Assembly: GCA_026770025.1 (NCBI GenBank)
Contig: JAMXDE010000031.1
Coordinates: forward strand, 62,001 to 126,000
DNA length: 64,000 nt
Source of the DNA: Craspedostauros australis
Taxonomy: Eukaryota; Bacillariophyta; Bacillariophyceae; Mastogloiales; Achnanthaceae
Direction: 5' to 3'
Positions 54,907 to 64,000 of the stretch are shown here, in pieces. Below the pieces are notes generated by a model. The model was not told the DNA's origin and did not search any database. It saw nothing but the letters and a program-made list of their open reading frames with translations. Position 1 is the first letter of the stretch, and each line of letters opens with the position of its first letter. A program made the position numbers and the translations under genes.

Positions 54907-57162
54907 CTAGGCAACCTTCTTGACCTCATCATCGTCTTCGTATGCCTCGAGAGGTGGGCACGTGCAGACGAGGTTGCGGTCGCCGTACACGTTGTCGACA
55001 CGGCCGCAAGTTGGCCAGAACTTGTTCGCTCTGATCCATGGCGCCGGGTAGCACGCGACCTCCTTCGAGTACCCTCTGTCCCAGGTCTCCGACACCAGGT
55101 CTTCCATCGTGTGGGGGGCATGGTGCAGTGGCGAGTCCTCGTATTCGACACGGCCGCTGCCGACATCGTCGATCTCCTTGCGGATGGCAAGCATGGCGTC
55201 GCAGAAACGGTTCAGCTCCTCCAGATCCTCAGATTCGGTTGGCTCCACCATCAGCGTTCCGGCCACTGGCCACGACATGGTGGGTGAGTGGAATCCAAAG
55301 TCCTGCAGGCGCTTGGCCACGTCCTCCTCCGTCACGCCGGTGGATGCCTTGAGCGGCCGCAGATCGAGGATGAACTCGTGTGCGCACTGCCCGTTGGTGC
55401 CGACGAACAAGACATCGTAGGCACCGTTCAGTCTGGCTGCCATGTAGTTGGCGTTCAAAATTGCCTGACCGGTGGCCCACTTCAAACCTGGCTCGCCAAG
55501 CATCTTGATGTACATCCACGAGATTGGAAGGATTGCAGCGGATCCGAATGGAGCACCGGCGACGGCGCCGCTTGTCTTTGGCATGCAGACATCGTTTCCG
55601 CACAGCTTGCCGGATGCTTCCGGATCGGCAACGTGGCCAGGCAGATGTGGAGCAAGGTGCTCGGCAACACCAATGGATCCAACACCTGGACCACCACCTC
55701 CGTGTGGGATGCTGCACAAAGATAAAGACAAAGCAACGGTGTCGCCGTGTGTGTGCGTGGTTTGTTAAAGGTGTAGATTTGCAGTGTGAGAGATGGATGA
55801 AAAGGCGACGGGAGTGTTGGAGTGTGAGCATGCGTGCATGTGGTGCAGGGGAATACACGAGTAGCACGGCAAGTGTATGGCGCAGTATCGATTGATAGCA
55901 CCGTGCACACCAGTATTCATCGAAATCACACAATCACAGATCGCGTAACCGCAACATAGGTGACACAGAGTGCGTAGTGATGCAATATCATGCAATCGCA
56001 AGCACAACTTTGAACGTACCAGAATGTCTTGTGCAGATTCAAGTGACAGACATCGGCACCGATGAGGCCTGGGCTGGTGAGGCCAACCTGAGCGTTCATG
56101 TTAGCTCCGTCCATGTACACCTGTCCGCCGGCGTTGTGCACAGCGTCCATGATCTCGACGATGCCTTCCTCGAACACGCCGAATGTAGATGGGTAGGTGA
56201 CCATGAATGCAGCGAGGTTGGATTCGTGCTTGGCAATCTTGGCATTGAGGTCATCGATGTCGATGTTTCCCTTGTCGTCGTTGTCGACAACGACCACCTT
56301 CATGCCTGCCATAACGGCGCTGGCTGGATTGGTGCCGTGGGCGCTCTTTGGGATGAGGCAGATATTACGGTGCCCCTCGCCCTTTGAGGTGAGGTAGCCC
56401 TTGATGGCCATGAGTCCAGCGTATTCGCCTGTGGCACCGGAGTTGGGTTGCGCGCTGACCGCGGCAAAGCCGGTGATCTCTGCAAGGTCCTTGTTCAGAT
56501 CTTCGATGAGCTCGTGGTATCCCGTGACCTGATCATGTGGTGCGAAAGGGTGAATGTCGCAAAGCTCAGGCCACGTGACTGGAATCATCTCGCTGGTGGC
56601 ATTGAGCTTCATTGTGCACGATCCAAGCGAGATCATGGAGTGGTTCAAAGACAGATCCTTGTTCTCCAACGTTTTCAGGTACCGCAGCATCTGGGTCTCT
56701 GAATGGTGCTGGCGGAAGATGGGGTGGGTGAGGATCTCGCCTTCGCGGGCGAACTTGGACTCGATCTCAGTCAACGAAATATCGGCGGACACATCTGGCG
56801 ACTCGATCTTGAATGCTCCCGAAAGCAGCGCGGAAATATCATCGCGGGTGATGCCCTCTCCCATGGAGATACCGACGGTGTTCTCGCCGAGGATGCGGAC
56901 GTTGGCGCCGACGGAGACGGCACCGGCCTGCACTTGGGCGGCTGTCATTCCCTTGGAGGAAACATCAACGGTGAAGGTATCGAAGTACTCGGTCTCGTTG
57001 ATCTTGAAACCAGCCTTGGTGATCTCGCGATTGGCGACACGGGCCAGGGCGTGGATGCGTCCGGCGATGTCCTTGAGGCCTTCCGGTCCGTGGTAGATGG
57101 CGTACGATGCCGCCATGTTGGCCAGCAAAGCCTGCGCAGTGCAGATGTTGGAGGTGGCCTTG

Positions 57163-57193
<31 letters not shown>

Positions 57194-58970
57194 TGGCCAT
57201 GCGGAGGCATGGCTTACCCGCCGAATCGACCGTGACACCGATGATGCGTCCTGGCATCTTGCGCGAATAGCGATCGGAGGTGGCGAGGAATCCAGCATGC
57301 GGTCCACCGAAGCCCATGGGCACGCCGAATCGCTGGGCGGATCCGACGGCGATATCCGCGCCCCAGGTGGAGGGAGCAGCGAGCTTGGTCAGGGCCATGA
57401 GGTCGGTGGCGGCGATGACCATGGCGTCGGCCTCGTGCGCGCGGGCCGTGAAGGACTCGTAGGTCTCTCCGGAGGATTCCAAGGCGCCGTAGGTGTTGGG
57501 GTACTGCAGGATGGCTCCGCAGAAGTCCTTGGCGGAGAAGTCCGCCTTGGAGTGATCACCGATGAGCACCTCGATGCCGATGGCGGCGGCACGTGTTTGG
57601 ATGAGACCGATGGTCTGCGGATGGACGTCCTGGGAGACGAAGAACTTGTTCTTCTTACCCTTCTTGCCCTTGAGCGCGAATGCCATCTGCATGGCCTCGG
57701 CGGCTGCGGAGGATTCGTCCAGCAGGGATGCCACGGCCATGGGGAGGCCGGTGAGGTCCACAACGAGGGTTTGGAAGTTGAGGAGCATCTCAAGACGTCC
57801 CTGGGAGATCTCGGCCTGGTACGGGGTGTAGGCGGTGTACCATCCTGGATTCTCCAGCACATTGCGCAGGATGACGCCTGGCACAGTGGTGTCGTAGTAG
57901 CCCTGTCCGATGTAGGACTTCATGACCTGATTCTTGTTGGCCATGCCCTTGATGCGTGTGAGAGCCTCAGTTTCTGACATGGCTGGCTCAAGGTTCAGCG
58001 GCTTCTCAGCAAGGATGCTGGCTGGCACTGTGGACTCCACGAGCTCATCGAACGTGTTGAAACCGATGGTCTTCAGCATCTGCGTGGTTTCTTCCATTCG
58101 CGGTCCCACTGTGGTCGTTTGTTTTTGTTTTTGTTTTTGCAGAGCACAGCACAGCATGGTAGTGCAGTGCAATGGGCCATCCATTTGTGATGTTTCAACG
58201 AATTGGTTGAAATGAGTTGAGTTGAGTTGGATTGATTTGCGTTGCGTTGCAATGTGTAGAGAATCATCAGTACAGCGCGGAACGACGCATGTCGGTTCCA
58301 CCATCGTGACGATGAACACAAATGTTTCGATTTATGTGATGGAATTGCGTTCCATTTGTTTTGATTTGATACGTTTCCATTTCACAGTTGCAATGGTGTG
58401 GTAGTATCGTATCGCATTGCAGCGGTGAATACGACAACAAAGAGGTGCGGCATGAGAAGAACGAACGTGAATAGAGTGCGAGGACATAAATTCTGTGTGA
58501 GATGACTGCAATCGTTGGGTGGTGCGAAGAGCATGTACCGACAAGACAGGACCAGCCGAAACGGCGACTTCGAAGTGCACATTGGTGGATGAAGCAAGGT
58601 GCATGTTCCGTCGGAGGAGGAACAGTAAGTGCCTTCGCCTCTCGTGCATGCATGCCATGCATCCATGAGTGCCATGCAGGGTCAACTTGACGCACCGACT
58701 TTCCACAATATGACGTCATGATTCAGCCTCAAATCCGATCATCTGCCTCTCTCTCTTTTGCACGAGATGCCATGAAGATCACGGCAATCCTTCACCAATT
58801 GATGATGATCATCGACGAAGATGGAACTCACTGTGGCGACGGTCGAAAGTGTCGACCAGATCCAAGGCATCGCTGCCGAGCTTGGCGCTGGCATGGTAGC
58901 TGCGTGCATTCTTGAGGGTCTGGATCTTGGAGCGCAAGATCCTTTGGAGGACGGGGTTTCGTCGCATCAT
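54907..58970 (-). CDS. GLDC: Glycine decarboxylase P-protein (mitochondrial)
   Basis: The PLP-dependent P-protein decarboxylates glycine and passes the aminomethyl group to H-protein; in algae it serves photorespiration and one-carbon supply. Three exons: 58970-58832, 58108-56020 and 55711-54907; 1010 residues, the usual size. Introns of 723 and 308 bp (GTGAGT...ACAG; GTACGT...GCAG) are in phases 1 and 2. Exon 1 encodes a basic, Arg-rich mitochondrial presequence ([20 protein letters not shown]) running into [12 protein letters not shown], the conserved start of the mature protein. Exon 2 carries [27 protein letters not shown] and ends HLNLHKTF with the PLP lysine (Lys740). Exon 3 completes [10 protein letters not shown] and closes with [20 protein letters not shown]. 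It is a single fused P-protein, not the bacterial split form. Long plus-strand frames over it are shadows. Confidence 0.95.
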
Positions 58971-59787
58971 GGTTCTACAAGTATTGGATGCGATTGCTCT
59001 GTTTATGATACCCTAAGTATGAAGCCGCTGCCGCTGCGTCGTCCTGTTGTTGATGATGTTGTGCAATGTGTCTTCCTTTCTGTTTGCTATTGCAATTGTG
59101 GTTGTGATGAAAGATCTTGTCTTCTTGTTCGTTGTGTTGCGTTGCGTTCCGTCGTCGGAGTTGTGGGAACGACGCTGACGCTGCATTCTTCGCGCAGATC
59201 TGGGATCGTCACGAAACTCACGCGGCTCGTACCGTGTTGGGCCGTGTTTGACGTGTACTTCAACCATCGTGACGTACCAGGTGTCGTCATCGTGACGTCA
59301 TTTATGGCAACAAAGAAGGCAGAGTCATTTCGATCTTCAACACGTCATCACAACTTGGAACGTTCACGCATGTCCTTTCAGACATTCGGGAGACATGAAT
59401 CATCCAATCATCAACCTTTCTGATCGGCACGTTTCCCGCCAAAATTGACAAAAACACGAACAACAATGAAGAAGAAAAGTGAAACTTCGCGTCAGAACAC
59501 AGTCGAACGTCCACGCTGTGGTAGTCGTAGTACCACAACCAATGATGACGTTGACCTCTTCATGGTCGTGTTGATGGTTTGTGGTGTCGATGTTCCGGTT
59601 GGTGTTGGAGATGGCATCGATGTGAACGCAAGGAAGCACAACTATGGCGTTGTGAATCGATCATCAAGAGACACGAGACGAGCAAAGACCTGAAACCACC
59701 ACAGCATCATCTCATTCCGTAGAGACAGCAAGAGAGAAGAAGATAGAACAGGGAACATTCCAAGAATAGCAGAGTACTTGTACAGAG
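58971..59787. promoter_or_regulatory. Divergent upstream region, P-protein and small membrane protein
   Basis: About 820 bp between two divergent start codons. GTCGTC/GACGTCA-like strings occur (for example CGTGACGTCA near 59291-59300, a CRE-type bZIP site in other eukaryotes). The end near 59790 is CAA-rich. No gene is supported. Confidence 0.35.
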
Positions 59788-60228
59788 ATGTCGCCCAACA
59801 ACAACAACAACAACAATAGCATCAACGGCAGAGCGCAGGAATTCCGACCAGATTCCACTGCGGACATTGACAACCGGGACAGCGAGGCTTGGATGTACAG
59901 CTTCGGAGCCGCCATGATCCCTTTCACGGCCTTCTGCTACGGCCATTCGTTGGGCATGACAGCGCGCGTCGTCGAAGGCGTGGCGCGATCGCCCGTGGGT
60001 GTCTACGGACTTTTGGCGCTTCCCTTCTGCACGTTGGCCATGGAGAAGTCCATCTACGATACCGTGCAGGCGTGGCAAGGCATCAATCCCAACGTGCGAC
60101 CGAAGGACCGAGGCGGCTTTCCCAGCGGCGGTGCCAACCTCCCGTCCTTCAGTCTCATTCCCATTCAGAACAGACATCGCGAGTTGGTCAAGCGCTTCAC
60201 ATCGCAGACTGGTTCGACGACGAGTTGA
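59788..60228 (+). CDS. Small hypothetical protein with two hydrophobic segments
   Basis: Single exon, 146 residues, not assigned to a family. An Asn-rich start (SPNNNNNNNS) is followed by WMYSFGAAMIPFTAFCYGHS and then GVYGLLALPFCTLAMEKSIY, two possibly membrane-embedded segments separated by about 20 residues. The C-terminal part is Pro/Gly-rich and basic (GFPSGGANLPSF, then NRHRELVKRF). C-ending codon preference and the compact sequence suggest a real gene. The hairpin topology would suit a small organelle inner-membrane protein, which is only a guess. It is divergent from the P-protein gene and convergent with the HEAT-like gene. Confidence 0.65.
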   Translation: MSPNNNNNNNSINGRAQEFRPDSTADIDNRDSEAWMYSFGAAMIPFTAFCYGHSLGMTARVVEGVARSPVGVYGLLALPFCTLAMEKSIYDTVQAWQGINPNVRPKDRGGFPSGGANLPSFSLIPIQNRHRELVKRFTSQTGSTTS

Positions 60229-60681
60229 GTTGGGCTGAGCTGAGTTGGTGGATGATTGATCGAGGAGTACACGACAGCACACATCGAATGATGTCTGGTT
60301 ACCTACACACGAGGCCTTGATATGGCACTGGCATTGGCTCTTGCGCATTCAATGGATGCAGCGCAAGTAACAAGCAGAGGCAGAAGAAAATCAAAGGAGT
60401 TGGGAGCGATGGCGACGACGACGCAGATGCGGAAAGGTGCATGACGTTGCTCCCCCCAATTTGTGGCTGAGAACGGCAAAGAGCATCAGTAGAGTTGAGT
60501 ATTCTATGAGTTTGCAACGAAGGTTTCCTCCATACCGACAGCAGCAATGATGACAGAAACAACGGATACTCGTGAACATACTTGCACGGCAGCAACAATG
60601 ATTGGGACGATCCTTTATCAGACACGTACATACGATAGAGTCAATACTACTACTTCTCTCTCTCTCTCCATGGAGAGTAGT
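60229..60681. other. Convergent 3' intergenic region with CT microsatellite
   Basis: 450 bp between two stop codons. A short CT run lies at about 60653-60668. No gene is seen. Confidence 0.4.
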
Positions 60682-62880
60682 TTAGTCGTCGTCTATTGTG
60701 ATAGAGAATGATGGCTGCCTCGCCAGAATGTCATCCAATGTCTCAAACATCGCATTTCTAGAACTACTGTTCGCTTGCATAGAACCCACGACCTCCAACA
60801 CATCTTTGGCTCGGTTCTTACCATTCGGAAGCTCGCAGATTCTCAATGTTATGGAAGCTGCATGCAGGATCATGTTGTGCAACGCTTTTCCCTCGTTCGT
60901 CGTCGTCATCTGCGATCGCGACTGTGTGCGCTTTATCTCCGCGCCTGTCGTTAGCAACGTCAGCATGAGTTTTCTGCCGTGATAGGGCATGGCGGGATAG
61001 GCGCCCACGAAGAGATTGATCAGCGCGATGGTTGCGGCGAGCCGGGTGGAGACATCCATGCAGTTGCCTTTCACCAACGGCAGCAGCGTCGTCAGACCGA
61101 CTCCACCCAGTTCCATGGCGTCCGCGGTGGATGAGAGTTGTCCATGTTGATGCAGCAACGGAATGATGCCGCCAATGAGCAGCTCCTTCAGCTTCGTTTT
61201 GGATGACGTATACTCCAGCGATAGGAACCATGCATGTGTCATTTGGCGCCGTCGTTGTTTCCACTTCTGTTGCTGCCGCGCATCGCAATGTCGCATTACA
61301 AGGAAGAGTTCGCAGAGGGTGCGCCCCAGCAACGCTTTGACTGAGGCATCGTCTGCAACTTTAGCCGCCCTGTCGAGCACGCTGAAACATGTATCTGCAA
61401 ATTCGAGCCAACCATTGAGCGCGGAAGGCCGCATGCACTGCAATATCCGCAGGATGCCGCAGGTTCCCAACGCGATATGAGTTGCTGCTGTGGAGTCGAC
61501 CAGCTGGTAGAACACCGGCAGCAACGATTCCAAGATGCGCTTTAGCGAATCGTTGTCGTTGGGAGTGTCATACGCGTAGAGAGACATGGACATGCATCGG
61601 ATGTACGTTGCGACGACATGCACACGCGATGGGATGGTTTTGCAGGGCTTGTCATCGATGATGCTGCGTTGCGGTCTCGTGACTGTGCGGCCCAAGATCA
61701 TGCGCGTTTCCTGTGTAGCTGCTGCTTCCTGGATCATGGACATGTCGCGTCCAAAGAAATGGGCCCGAATTGCTTGCGCCAGCTGGACGGCATCGAACTT
61801 GGATATGATCTGCTGCATTGCTTCTTGATTTTTGTTGGGCTGCTCCAGAGGCGAGTTTTGCTGGGACTTGCCAATATCATGTTGTTGGTCGTCTGCTTCA
61901 AGTTGCATCATGACGTCGATTTGGGATAGCAGGTCTCGCATGATCAGTTGGGAGCTTCCGGTCTCCGCATCATTGCAACTTTGGCTTGAATCGAGCTTCA
62001 GATGATCCCAACTTAACGAGCTCAACTTCGAACATGATCCGATGACATCATTGAGCATGGCCGTATCAGCTGCATCAGCTTCTGGGCGCACGCCATCGTC
62101 CATGTGTGGTGGGCACAGACACATGGATGCCATTGATTTCTTCCGGCCGACATGAAAATCGAGATGTTCGTCGGTGAGGATGGATGCTGGAGTTGGACTG
62201 TCATTCACACCGAAAGCCATCAACGAAATGAAGCATCGCTGGATGGCTTGTTTTGGCAACTGATCCGGGCCATCGCCGGACGCGAATCGAAGCGCGCGTT
62301 GGAGGAGCCGCAACAAAGCAGGGATGACCACGTCCGATGCCATGTTGACGTTGTTGTACACCATGGATCTGCGTCGTCCAGAAGCAGTCGTGATGTCTGT
62401 CGCCAAGACGTTGAGAAGTGTTGACATTGCTGTTTGTGTTGCTGCTGATGCCGACATTGATGACTCGTTGGAAAGCACCCAATGACGCAGAAGCAGTTCG
62501 AAATGCACGAGCACGGCAACACCGCAGAGTCCTGTTTGGACGAGATCCACGGTTTCGCCATCATCGGCAGAGCTGTGATCGCTGGAGGGTAGTGTCGTTG
62601 GTTGATCGAACGTCAGCACGGGACGCACGTGAGTGATGTATCCCTGCATCCAATCCGCCATGCGCTGTGCGTGTCCTTGCTGCTTCTCGTTGAGGTTGGA
62701 AAGCCAGTGATGCAGCATTGATGGCAATGCCCCATCATCATGTGCAGTGGCACGGGGCGTGGCACGGGACGTGGAAGCATCATTGAGATGGATGGGCTGA
62801 TTGTAATGATCCACCAGCTGCTGGAGGATGGAGCTGGTGTCCATCGATCCTGCGCCATCATCTTCGACGATCTCGATCAT
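60682..62880 (-). CDS. Helical-repeat (HEAT/ARM-like) protein, possibly TTI2-like
   Basis: Single exon, 732 residues. No sequence motif settles its family. The C-terminal half is a succession of amphipathic helices typical of HEAT/ARM repeats (HIALGTCGILRILQCMRPSA, LLGRTLCELFLVM, LKELLIGGIIPLLHQHGQ, LAATIALINLFVGAYPAM). The overall size and the placement of this solenoid resemble TELO2-interacting protein 2 (TTI2) of the TTT complex that matures PIKK kinases, but I hold this at low confidence. The N-terminal half is Ser/Ala/Gln-rich with disordered stretches. The start at 62880 is chosen because in-frame sequence upstream encodes a poly-Asn run from a GTT/AAC microsatellite (62974-62999), typical of the CAA-rich leaders here. 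Confidence 0.65.
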   Translation of the reverse strand: MIEIVEDDGAGSMDTSSILQQLVDHYNQPIHLNDASTSRATPRATAHDDGALPSMLHHWLSNLNEKQQGHAQRMADWMQGYITHVRPVLTFDQPTTLPSSDHSSADDGETVDLVQTGLCGVAVLVHFELLLRHWVLSNESSMSASAATQTAMSTLLNVLATDITTASGRRRSMVYNNVNMASDVVIPALLRLLQRALRFASGDGPDQLPKQAIQRCFISLMAFGVNDSPTPASILTDEHLDFHVGRKKSMASMCLCPPHMDDGVRPEADAADTAMLNDVIGSCSKLSSLSWDHLKLDSSQSCNDAETGSSQLIMRDLLSQIDVMMQLEADDQQHDIGKSQQNSPLEQPNKNQEAMQQIISKFDAVQLAQAIRAHFFGRDMSMIQEAAATQETRMILGRTVTRPQRSIIDDKPCKTIPSRVHVVATYIRCMSMSLYAYDTPNDNDSLKRILESLLPVFYQLVDSTAATHIALGTCGILRILQCMRPSALNGWLEFADTCFSVLDRAAKVADDASVKALLGRTLCELFLVMRHCDARQQQKWKQRRRQMTHAWFLSLEYTSSKTKLKELLIGGIIPLLHQHGQLSSTADAMELGGVGLTTLLPLVKGNCMDVSTRLAATIALINLFVGAYPAMPYHGRKLMLTLLTTGAEIKRTQSRSQMTTTNEGKALHNMILHAASITLRICELPNGKNRAKDVLEVVGSMQANSSSRNAMFETLDDILARQPSFSITIDDD

Positions 62881-62969
62881 CTCCAAGCGGTCTTGTGCGC
62901 ACGATGGACGTAGAATGTAATGTAATGGCTCCGAATAGGGAATAGCGATGACGATAGCGAAGGTGGCAT

Positions 62970-63000
62970 CGCTGTTGTTGTTGTTGTTGTTGTTGTTGTG
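62970..63000. repeat. GTT/AAC microsatellite in a leader
   Basis: About nine GTT triplets on the plus strand (AAC on the minus strand), upstream of the HEAT-like gene start. It lies in a 400-bp gap (62881-63283) that holds no other feature. Confidence 0.85.
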
Positions 63001-63283
63001 GGAGTAGCAGTGGTTCACACAAGTCTGGGTGTTGTTTGTGATCTGTGTGGACGAAAGATTTCGGTTCCGAATCTGTCCACAAACATCCTCCACCAGCAGC
63101 AGTCTACATGTGTGAATGTAGACCAACATCAAAGCGCAACAACATGTGGAATAGTACATCTCATCTCATCGATTCAACGTGAATCCTATTCTATTACTCG
63201 TAGAGTATTTGTTGCCTCACTCCCTGCAGCCTCCATGTATGTATCTGTGACAATACACCACCACAGCGTATCGCCACAGTGCA

Positions 63284-64000
63284 TCACCACTCCGCAACGA
63301 TGTTGGCATCGGCATCGCCCCAGATCTTGGCAATCATACGACCCACGCTGCTGTAGGTGCGCGCCTTCTCTGCCAGCATCTCCCACCGATCGTCGACGCA
63401 GTTGGATTGATCGCCGACGTAGGACTGCACGAGCAGGACGGATTGTATGTGGCGCGCCTTGTAGCGCTTGACGCTGTCGAGGACGAGGCTCTCGACGCCG
63501 CGGATCTTGTGATCGCAGAGACGCTGCGCTATGCCCGATAGAAAGAGGGGGTCGTCGATGTGCTCGTCGCCTGTGCCGCGCAGGCAGGTGTCGTACAAGA
63601 TGCGCAGGTCGTCCATGTAGGCGCCGTCGTGGCAGTGGTCATCCGCGTCGCGCAGGACGTTGGCGTAGATGCGATCGAACTCGCTTGACGTCCACCACAG
63701 ATCGCGCTTTTGGTGTTCCAGGAGCTGGTAGGGAGATTCGTTGTCGCATTCCTCCACCAGGATGAAGCCGTCGTCATCGGAGGCGAAGCGGAGCTGTTTG
63801 CGCGGTTTTGCGTCCTGCCCCGCGCGGGTGTCCAGCGGTTTGTTGGACTTGTCCATCTCGTCGCTGCTTTGCGTGAGATCCACCGTCATGTCATCGTCGG
63901 TGCAGGTCCATCGGAAGTCGTCGTACGATGACACAGATTTGTGATCATCGTTGTGATCATCGTCGCGGCCATCCTGTTCGCGAAGTTGCTGGTATTCCAC
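63284..64000 (-). CDS. Hypothetical protein of a diatom-type family, 5' end outside window
   Basis: The frame runs off the window edge without an ATG, so at least the N-terminus is missing; 238 residues are present. After an acidic, His/Asp-rich region comes LWWTSSEFDRIYANVLRDAD, then RGVESLVLDSVKRYKARHIQ and VLLVQSYVG, ending VGRMIAKIWGDADANIVAEW. The order W-(Y/W)-(T/S)-x-x-(E/D)-(Y/F), RG(L/V)E, R-x-R-x-x-x-(V/L)-L-x-x-Q is one I associate with a large family of uncharacterised diatom proteins (recollection, not a search). Function unknown. Confidence 0.65.
   Translation of the reverse strand: MEYQQLREQDGRDDDHNDDHKSVSSYDDFRWTCTDDDMTVDLTQSSDEMDKSNKPLDTRAGQDAKPRKQLRFASDDDGFILVEECDNESPYQLLEHQKRDLWWTSSEFDRIYANVLRDADDHCHDGAYMDDLRILYDTCLRGTGDEHIDDPLFLSGIAQRLCDHKIRGVESLVLDSVKRYKARHIQSVLLVQSYVGDQSNCVDDRWEMLAEKARTYSSVGRMIAKIWGDADANIVAEW

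Noticed and set aside
56703-57977. 424-codon frame on the plus strand opposite glycine decarboxylase
   Set aside because: The minus strand encodes an unmistakable P-protein; the antisense frame is Gly/Val/Asp-rich and results from codon bias.

Overview
This window is nuclear DNA from a photosynthetic eukaryote with a secondary plastid of red-algal origin, most likely a diatom. Most genes are split by GT-AG introns of about 100-720 bp. Five predicted proteins (fibrillin, PPR protein, a 516-residue unknown, MsrA and a methyltransferase) start with a signal peptide ending in an AFxP-like or similar motif (for example AAAFAP, CFAFQP, CAFSP), the hallmark of plastid import in diatoms and relatives. 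Several hypothetical genes (3195-5103, 23499-24575, 63284-64000) resemble protein families I associate with diatom genomes. That resemblance is from memory, not from a search.

Layout. 1-5.2 kb: an apparently intact PIF/Harbinger-type DDE transposase (minus), short tandem repeats, and a divergent three-exon gene of a diatom multigene type. 6.5-9.6 kb: plastid fibrillin (minus) and an IQ/coiled-coil protein (plus). 10-17 kb: two tweety-like five-span membrane proteins, head to head, sharing intron positions and phases. 17.5-21.7 kb: GINS subunit PSF1, replication-termination factor RTF2, and a GT10 fucosyltransferase. 23.5-24.6 kb: a TPR-like protein. 24.6-29.2 kb is gene-poor. 29.2-36.2 kb: a plastid PPR protein and a four-exon cullin-1 whose last coding exon is only 12 nt. 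38.7-44.1 kb: an unknown plastid protein, an MsrA with an in-frame TGA at its catalytic position (a probable selenoprotein), and a plastid methyltransferase divergent from it. 44.6-49 kb: a six-exon protein with two HMG boxes and a Gln-rich tail. 49-52.8 kb has no convincing gene. 52.8-64 kb: an NPSN-type Qb-SNARE, the three-exon mitochondrial glycine decarboxylase P-protein, a small membrane protein, a HEAT-like protein and a 5'-truncated hypothetical gene.

Most genes are unrelated housekeeping functions: replication (PSF1, RTF2), ubiquitin ligation (CUL1), membrane fusion (SNARE), photorespiration/one-carbon metabolism (glycine decarboxylase), plastid RNA handling (PPR), plastid lipid bodies (fibrillin) and methionine repair (MsrA). 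No operon-like logic is expected. Many leaders just upstream of start codons are strikingly CAA-rich, a feature shared across the window. The most notable single observation is the TGA in the MsrA active site with homology continuing on both sides of it. I found no canonical SECIS element by eye. All exon structures were read by hand from splice motifs, reading phase and family conservation. None has transcript support here.
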